Below, piece by piece: positions 6,687 to 10,957 of a stretch of 10,957 nt of DNA. A program made the translations under genes and the position numbers. The DNA comes from DAIDHZ01 sp965370365. GTDB lineage: Bacteria; Chlamydiota; Chlamydiia; Chlamydiales; SM23-39. The notes under the pieces are model-generated. The model made no database searches. It was not told the origin of the DNA and saw only the letters and a program-made list of their open reading frames with translations. The stretch covers positions 1 to 10,957 of the forward strand of contig CBDUSP010000054.1 of NCBI GenBank assembly GCA_965370365.1, given 5' to 3'. Numbering within the stretch: position 1 is the stretch's first letter; every line of letters starts with the position of its first letter.

Positions 6687-7745
6687 ATGTTAAGGTTTTT
6701 TTTCTGGTTATCATGTTTATCTCTCTGGACGTCTCTTTTTGCCTCCTGGCAAAGCGAGTTAAATGAAAAGCTCGCTAAAGGGGCGATTCCTGAATGGATG
6801 TTTGAGCAAATTGAGGAAGATTTCGCTCCTTTCCAAAGAACGGGGATTACTGAGGAGGCTGTTCGCAAGACAGTGGAACAATATCCGCACCTTGGTTTCA
6901 TTATATGCAAGATTAGAAAAGGGAAGTTTTCTTGGACCTGTCATCCGATTGAAGAACGAGAGGATACGAGAGTAAAAAGATTTGCAGAGAGCATGAAACA
7001 GCTTGCAAAAGCAGTTCGTTTGCCAGATATGTACTTCCTTACGCATATCGGAGAGAGCTTCTGTGATGTCGCCCCTGCTCCCGTATTTTCTTGGTGCAAG
7101 CACAAAACATGGAACTCTTCTACTGTGTGTATTCCCGATTATGAAGCTCTGTCTGGGAATTATGATTTTGCTGAGAAAATACGCGAAGGGATTCGCCAAT
7201 ACCCATGGGAGAAAAAACAAAATAAAGCTTTTTGGAGAGGAGGAGCTTCTGGGGGGTGGGGGTTCGATTTTTTACCCCGTTTGGAATTGGTTCAAGTATC
7301 TTCTTGTTTTCCCGAATTACTTGATGCAAAATTTACAGAAATTTTCCCATTTCAGGAAGAAAGAGAGAAGTTTACTCCCCATCTAGGAACCCCTATTTCG
7401 GTGACGGATCACTTGCAGTACAAATACCAAATTTTAGTAGATGGCCATGTCTGTGCTTTTTCAAGAGCATACTGGCAACTCCTTTCAGGATGCGTAATCT
7501 TCAAAAATGAGTCCCCTTGGTACCAGTGGTATTACAGGGTTATTCAGCCGTATGAACATTATATTCCGTATCAAGCAGATGCTAGTGATCTAATCGAGCA
7601 ACTGCAATGGGCTTCGGATCATGATGATCAGGTGCGCGCAATCGCTCAAAATGCAGCTCATTTTGCTGAAAACAATTTAAGGCATTCTGATATTATGCTT
7701 TATGTTTATCTGCTGTTTCAAAAATATGCAGAGCTTCAAAGGTAA
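6687..7745 (+). CDS. Signal-peptide-bearing GT90 (CAP10/POGLUT-like) glycosyltransferase
   Basis: Member of Glyco_transf_90 (LPS-modifying CAP10 family, which includes eukaryotic protein O-glucosyltransferases). Visible motifs are F-W-R-G-G-A-S-G-G-W (182-191, cf. F-Y-R-G in relatives), K-Y-Q-I-L-V-D-G (246-253), a following S-x-R-x-Y-W-Q-L-L-x-G-C segment, and W-Y-x-x-x-I-x-P-Y-x-H-Y-I-P before an acidic C-terminal helix region. These correspond in order to the donor-binding half of the family. The first ~19 residues (M-L-R, then hydrophobic, ending S-L-F-A) look like a cleavable signal peptide. That would place the enzyme in the periplasm or outside the cell, where nucleotide sugars are normally absent. 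It has its own promoter and Shine-Dalgarno sequence and is convergent with the GT11 gene. Substrate (LPS, glycan or protein) unknown. Confidence 0.87.
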   Translation: MLRFFFWLSCLSLWTSLFASWQSELNEKLAKGAIPEWMFEQIEEDFAPFQRTGITEEAVRKTVEQYPHLGFIICKIRKGKFSWTCHPIEEREDTRVKRFAESMKQLAKAVRLPDMYFLTHIGESFCDVAPAPVFSWCKHKTWNSSTVCIPDYEALSGNYDFAEKIREGIRQYPWEKKQNKAFWRGGASGGWGFDFLPRLELVQVSSCFPELLDAKFTEIFPFQEEREKFTPHLGTPISVTDHLQYKYQILVDGHVCAFSRAYWQLLSGCVIFKNESPWYQWYYRVIQPYEHYIPYQADASDLIEQLQWASDHDDQVRAIAQNAAHFAENNLRHSDIMLYVYLLFQKYAELQR

Positions 7746-7756
7746 ATTGCGTTTGG

Positions 7757-7923
7757 CTAGTAGACTGATTCCAAAATAACCTTTCTTTCTAGCAGTGTGG
7801 AAGCTGTCAAAAATTAAGTCGCGTAAGTGGTATAGTATTAGCGATACAATATCACTTACGCGATTTGATTTTTGACGCTTTGACGCGGTAGAAAGGAAGG
7901 TTATTTTGGAATCAGTCTACTAG
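7757..7923. repeat. 167 bp near-perfect inverted repeat
   Basis: The outer arms 7757-7790 and 7890-7923 are 34 bp each and differ at one position; both ends are CTAG. Imperfect pairing continues inwards to a second strong block (about 7805-7829 with 7850-7874, core TCGCGTAAGTG). It starts 11 nt after the GT90 stop and lies between convergent genes, so a bidirectional terminator is possible, but the outer arms are unusually long for that and there is no T-tract at either end. A miniature inverted-repeat element is the main alternative. Confidence 0.88.
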
Positions 7924-7926
7924 TGT

Positions 7927-8000
7927 GTGAAGGTGGCCAAATTTGGACGATCATAAATTTCTACACCGCCTGTGATTGTTCAAAATTTGGCGCTTTGCAC
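7927..8000. terminator. Second hairpin between the convergent GT90 and GT11 genes
   Basis: The arms 7927-7952 and 7974-8000 pair imperfectly around a 21 nt loop, with the core GCCAAATTT matching AAATTTGGC. It ends 17 nt before the GT11 stop codon, a position suited to terminating the minus-strand gene. No long T-run follows on either strand, so the terminator call is positional. It could also be another copy of the palindromic elements seen nearby. Confidence 0.45.
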
Positions 8001-8017
8001 CCGTCTCAAGGATGGGA

Positions 8018-8920
8018 TTAATAAGAAAATCTGTTTTCTGTATAGATCTTTACCCATCCAGGGGGGAAAATGTCTTCGCCTGTCGCCCCTAGTTGCCAAA
8101 AGTGAGGGACGATAACAACCTTATCAGGGTTTCCGTTTAACCACGCTCCCCACCACGAAAAAGTTGATTCAGGAGAGACTACTTGGTGATGACACAAGGA
8201 GAGAAAATACAAGTCTATATAGTGAGGATTTTCCTTAATAAACTTTATCTTTCGGTTGCATGGGGGAAAGTTTTTTTTCACCCAATCAGGCGCGTCGGAA
8301 AAAACAAGAAATGTGTAGTTCTCCGGAAAGTAGTTTATTGCATCGATAAAATATTGCCAAGTAGCTCCTCCTAAAAACCCGACATGGTCAGGAAGTCTCG
8401 CTGAAGGCATGAATGTTCTAATGTGGACGCCTACGGTCGGTGTATCGAATAAGGTCTCTAGTTTTCCGTACTTTTTTTCGATGTAATGAAGGATTTTTTC
8501 CGATGGAGCAAATATTTCTCTGATATAATCTCTGTGATGAACGAAATACTTCTCATTTTGGAAATGTCCAGAAAATCGCATATTTGCCTGCCCCGTATCA
8601 GGAACCGGGGAATACGTACAGACCTCGCTCTGAAAATAGTCTTCAAAGTGAATTCCATGACTCGGGGGTAAAACCCGTAGACGATGAAAGACATGTTGAA
8701 AGTTTACATCTAACTTAGCTGCTCCAGAAATACCATAAAAAATAGGGTCGCAGTCGTTGTCCAAAGCATATGCAATCACATGTGCAATTTCGAACATCTG
8801 GTTGCCCAATTCTCCAGAGAAATTACAGGTAACAGATCTTTTTTCTTCTGCTTGTCCCCGCGCTAAAAAAATGCATGCAAAAAAGCCCATAGCTGTTAGG
8901 GCTCGCCCTATTTTTATCAT
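8018..8920 (-). CDS. GT11 alpha-1,2-fucosyltransferase-like protein with signal peptide
   Basis: Predicted to transfer L-fucose from GDP-fucose to a glycan acceptor. The 300-residue length and motif order match GT11: G-E-L-G-N-Q-M-F (36-43), V-H-I-R (165-168), V-F-S-D-A-P-D-W, and S-P-E-S-T-F-S-W-W-G-A-W-L-N (249-262) followed by P-D-K-V-V-I-V-P. The usual H-x-R-R-G-D is reduced to H-I-R-T-F-M, keeping the first arginine but losing R-G-D. Residues 1-24 form an export signal (R-A-L, a hydrophobic run, then A-R-G-Q-A before E-E-K-R), unusual for bacterial GT11 enzymes that use cytoplasmic GDP-fucose. The start ATG has a strong Shine-Dalgarno (GGAGG at 8926-8930, 5 nt away). Its donor could come from the manC-gmd-fcl pathway upstream. 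It is transcribed towards GT90. Confidence 0.88.
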   Translation of the reverse strand: MIKIGRALTAMGFFACIFLARGQAEEKRSVTCNFSGELGNQMFEIAHVIAYALDNDCDPIFYGISGAAKLDVNFQHVFHRLRVLPPSHGIHFEDYFQSEVCTYSPVPDTGQANMRFSGHFQNEKYFVHHRDYIREIFAPSEKILHYIEKKYGKLETLFDTPTVGVHIRTFMPSARLPDHVGFLGGATWQYFIDAINYFPENYTFLVFSDAPDWVKKNFPPCNRKIKFIKENPHYIDLYFLSLCHHQVVSPESTFSWWGAWLNGNPDKVVIVPHFWQLGATGEDIFPPGWVKIYTENRFSY

Positions 8921-9017
8921 ACGATCCTCCTAAATACCCTCTTAGATATGTTCCATAGTGGTTTTTTTCTACAGATAGTAGGCGCTCGATAGTATCAAAT
9001 TTTTTTTAAATGATATA

Positions 9018-9051
9018 CCCAAATCAACTCCAAGTTTTGAGTTGATTTGGG
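9018..9051. repeat. 13 bp-stem perfect hairpin between divergent genes
   Basis: The arms 9018-9030 and 9039-9051 are perfect complements around an 8 nt loop. The hairpin lies about 100 nt upstream of the GT11 start and 137 nt upstream of the FkbM start. A terminator is unlikely in front of two divergent genes, so it may be a regulatory element or a remnant. The rest of 8921-9188 shows no convincing gene or promoter. Confidence 0.65.
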
Positions 9052-9188
9052 GGTAAACTTTTTAGGACATCGAGTTTGTTGGTGTTGGAGAAAAATAGAC
9101 GTTCTCAGTACGATGAAAAATAAAATTCAAAGGCCTGCCAAAATATGCTTGGAGGTAGAAGGGCCTTTCAACTAATAGAACGGAGAAA

Positions 9189-10157
9189 GTGAGAAACTTA
9201 TTGAAGCTATTCAAACCATCCCCGCTTACGAAGAACTGGAAAAGAACATTGCTTCGAAGCATTTCCAAGAAAATGGGATTGTCGGTAAGAGACAAACTAC
9301 ACACGGAAGAAACTAAGGTTGTGAATACAATCGACGAGAAATTGAATGATCACCCAATGTTTCTTCCTCCTATCGTGTTTGGAAGTGATTCTTCTGTATT
9401 TATTCATACTGTAGATCGTCAGAGATTATTACTTGATATGCAAGAGCTGTTCATGGCTTTACATTTGTTAGAGCACAGGGAATGGGAGATTCACGTGCGT
9501 AATGGATTGCGAAAAATGCTAAAGCCAGGGGGGGCTTTTGTTGATGTTGGTGCAAGTATTGGGGTCCATAGCCTGTTTGCTGCTGCTTTAGTTGGGGAAA
9601 ATGGGTCTGTTTTAGCAATAGAACCTCATCCAAGAGTATCAGCGATTCTGAGCAAGAACGTGGATATCAATGGTTTTTTAGATAGAGTGAAGATCATACA
9701 AGCCATTGTTTCAGACAAAACGTGTTCTAGTGTTTCTTTCGAGTATTTGCGAGAACATCCAGCAATGTCTGGCATGGAGGTTCCCAAGAGATTAAAAGAT
9801 GCATACAAGGGATCTGTAGAAGCAATCACAGTCAGGAGTGTGTCGCTTGATGACTTATTGTGCGGAAAAGACTTCAACTTCCCTCTGGTTAAGATTGATG
9901 TTGAGGGATTTGAGTATAAGGTATTGCAAGGGGCTCGCCGAGCCATAGAAGAGTATCCGGAATTATGCTTTATTATTGAGTATGAGAGGAAAATTGCAGA
10001 CGAGGTAATGTATAAAGATGTTATCGATGATGTATGTTGCTTTTTTTCCAACTATGGTTTTTCTATATACAAGTTACTCGATGAGAATTTTCAGAAGTTA
10101 AGTTTCTCTGAGCTAAAACAAGAAATCAGGGGAGACTATCTCTTTGTTCGTGAGTGA
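9189..10157 (+). CDS. FkbM-family SAM-dependent methyltransferase
   Basis: Predicted O-methyltransferase of the FkbM family; in glycan loci these are often thought to methylate sugar hydroxyls. The Rossmann core is clear: G-G-A-F-V-D-V-G-A-S-I-G-V-H-S (about 114-128) binds SAM, I-E-P-H-P (144-148) is the acidic loop, and V-K-I-D-V-E-G-F-E (234-242) is the C-terminal FkbM hallmark. The 322 residues include about 110 before the domain, basic at first, with no signal peptide or membrane segment. The start is uncertain. GTG 9189 has GGAG only 3 nt upstream, an in-frame TAG at 9156 limits extension, and ATG 9273 would remove 28 residues without touching the domain. The gene stands alone, divergent from GT11 and convergent with another FkbM gene. 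Acceptor unknown. Confidence 0.88.
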   Translation: MRNLLKLFKPSPLTKNWKRTLLRSISKKMGLSVRDKLHTEETKVVNTIDEKLNDHPMFLPPIVFGSDSSVFIHTVDRQRLLLDMQELFMALHLLEHREWEIHVRNGLRKMLKPGGAFVDVGASIGVHSLFAAALVGENGSVLAIEPHPRVSAILSKNVDINGFLDRVKIIQAIVSDKTCSSVSFEYLREHPAMSGMEVPKRLKDAYKGSVEAITVRSVSLDDLLCGKDFNFPLVKIDVEGFEYKVLQGARRAIEEYPELCFIIEYERKIADEVMYKDVIDDVCCFFSNYGFSIYKLLDENFQKLSFSELKQEIRGDYLFVRE

Positions 10158-10162
10158 ACAAT

Positions 10163-10178
10163 TTCGGTATATACCGAA
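10163..10178. repeat. 16 bp perfect palindrome
   Basis: TTCGGTAT followed directly by its reverse complement ATACCGAA, 6 nt after the FkbM stop and just before the larger hairpin. It has no loop, so it is better suited to binding a dimeric protein than to a terminator stem; function unknown. Confidence 0.6.
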
Positions 10179-10182
10179 GATA

Positions 10183-10261
10183 AGACCATCGCATAACTGG
10201 GGTCTGTCCAAAAAAACCGCTTTTCGGATCTTTTGAGAAGACCCCAGTTATGCGATGGTCT
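10183..10261. terminator. 79 bp hairpin between convergent FkbM genes
   Basis: The arms 10183-10219 and 10225-10261 surround the loop CTTTT. The outer 23 bp (10183-10205 with 10239-10261) are perfectly complementary, and the inner 14 bp are partly paired. It lies 25 nt after one stop codon and 20 nt before the other, so a bidirectional terminator is the likeliest role. There is no T-tract outside the stem. The long perfect stem resembles the other palindromes in this window. Confidence 0.6.
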
Positions 10262-10281
10262 CAAAATGCTCTAAAAGTCAG

Positions 10282-10947
10282 TTATAGATTATCTAATATT
10301 TTGCACTTGGGTGCCTCAGAGTGAAGAATTGCAAAAAAGTTTGAGTAGTTGTAATCCTCTACTGAATCCTTCCATGGGGAAATAAGCTCTAGCCCATAGG
10401 GACTTATGCGAAAGACTACGAAACCTGCGTGAGAAAGAAGCTGTACTGTTTGCTTGAGAGTGGTGTTCGCATCGTAATACGCCTCTCCGTATTCAAACTG
10501 CAGGGCTGTTATTTTATGCTCGCGAAGCATTCTTTCCGCTCCCTGTAAGACTCTGAGCTCTGCTCCTTCTGTGTCAATCTTCAAATAATCAATTTTTTCG
10601 ATTCCCCTCTGTTCGCAAAAATGGTCTATTGTCTCTAAAGGAACTTGGATTGTCTGGTATTCACGAGCAAACATCTGACGATGAATGAGGCCACTTAAAA
10701 AAGAGCCATGATCAAAATCACCCTTCAGAAAAAAAGTGTCTGTCCCAACGTGATTCGAAATAGCAACGTTGAACTCCTTTCCAAGAGCTCCCTTTTTTTT
10801 CGATTTTAAAAAGAAAAAATGTTCTGGAATCGATGCTGCACTATTAGAAGAAGTTGAAAGGCTGGTTATGCCGATACCGGAAGCTCCGATTTGAGACTTG
10901 ACTACCGCCTTTTTATATCCTTTCTTACGTTCTCTATGGTTTTTTCT
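10282..10947 (-). pseudogene. FkbM-family methyltransferase, apparently lacking its 5' part (frameshift or start loss)
   Basis: The C-terminal half is a clear FkbM domain, with Y-L-K-I-D-T-E-G-A-E and L-Q-F-E-Y-G downstream. The first ATG (10674) would give only 130 residues with no SAM-binding loop. The same frame stays open for 91 more codons upstream, to a TGA at 10948-10950. That stretch still looks like FkbM: I-G-A-S-G-I-G-I-T-S-L (cf. V-G-A-S-I-G-V-H-S-L in the neighbouring FkbM gene), I-P-E-H-F-F-F-L-K and F-N-V-A-I-S-N. It contains no ATG, GTG or TTG. A neighbouring minus-strand frame is open from the window edge to a TAG at 10902-10904, so a one-base indel between 10905 and 10947 could join them. 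A deletion may also have shortened the segment after motif I. The window edge prevents a final decision. Confidence 0.6.
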
Positions 10948-10957
10948 TCATTGTATG

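Noticed and set aside
6545..6910. 121-codon minus-strand frame over the long palindrome and the GT90 start
   Set aside because: It runs across an inverted repeat and a good promoter and is antisense to a clear gene; no protein-family motifs are visible.
7003..7386. 127-codon plus-strand frame inside the GT90 gene
   Set aside because: Out-of-frame overlap with an enzyme whose motifs are continuous across the same stretch; no frameshift is needed to explain the GT90 protein.
7757..7923. CRISPR-like repeat
   Set aside because: It is one inverted repeat, not a series of direct repeats with spacers, and no cas gene is present.
9062..9304. 80-codon minus-strand frame between the GT11 and FkbM genes
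   Set aside because: Nearly half lies antisense to the FkbM start region, it has no recognisable domain, and its orientation and position fit no operon. It might hold a decayed gene fragment, but nothing supports that.

Overview
The window is a bacterial surface-polysaccharide locus with several one-gene glycan-modification islands behind it. It holds an ABC-transporter polysaccharide export pair (Wzm/Wzt type), GDP-mannose and GDP-6-deoxyhexose synthesis, a GT4 glycosyltransferase, a GT90 (CAP10-like) transferase, a GT11 fucosyltransferase and two FkbM-type methyltransferases. Moderate-to-low GC and export-type LPS/capsule genes point to a Gram-negative bacterium. The GT90 and GT11 enzymes with signal peptides would fit an amoeba- or host-associated lineage such as environmental Chlamydiota, but this is a guess; no marker gene fixes the taxon.

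Region 1 (1-6401, all + strand) reads as one tight operon: the tail of an upstream gene (stop at 152-154), manC, wzm, wzt, gmd, an fcl-like reductase and a GT4 glycosyltransferase. Junctions are overlaps (ATGA at 1579-1582), stop-start abutments (TAGATG at 152 and 5127) or gaps of at most 14 nt. Together they would make GDP-mannose, convert it to GDP-4-keto-6-deoxymannose and a reduced 6-deoxyhexose, polymerise on a lipid carrier and export by Wzm/Wzt. Two enzymes have altered active sites. The cupin half of ManC lacks the histidine cluster of the phosphomannose isomerase site. The Fcl-like enzyme has Ala at the position of the epimerisation cysteine of E. coli GDP-fucose synthase.

Region 2 (6402-10957) is organised differently: single genes in changing orientation, separated by long imperfect inverted repeats. 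In order they are a 73-74 bp-arm hairpin (6435-6607), a promoter, the GT90 gene (+), a 167 bp hairpin and a 74 bp hairpin between convergent genes, the GT11 gene (-), a 13 bp-stem hairpin between divergent genes, an FkbM gene (+), a 16 bp palindrome and a 79 bp hairpin between convergent genes, then a second FkbM gene (-). That last gene appears broken or frameshifted near the window edge. Both the GT90 and GT11 proteins begin with signal-peptide-like segments, which would put fucosylation or glucosylation outside the cytoplasm.

The most interesting points are the two altered active sites in the nucleotide-sugar pathway, the exported GT90/GT11 enzymes, and the set of long palindromes at nearly every gene boundary of region 2. 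No RNA genes, CRISPR arrays, transposases or integrases were seen.
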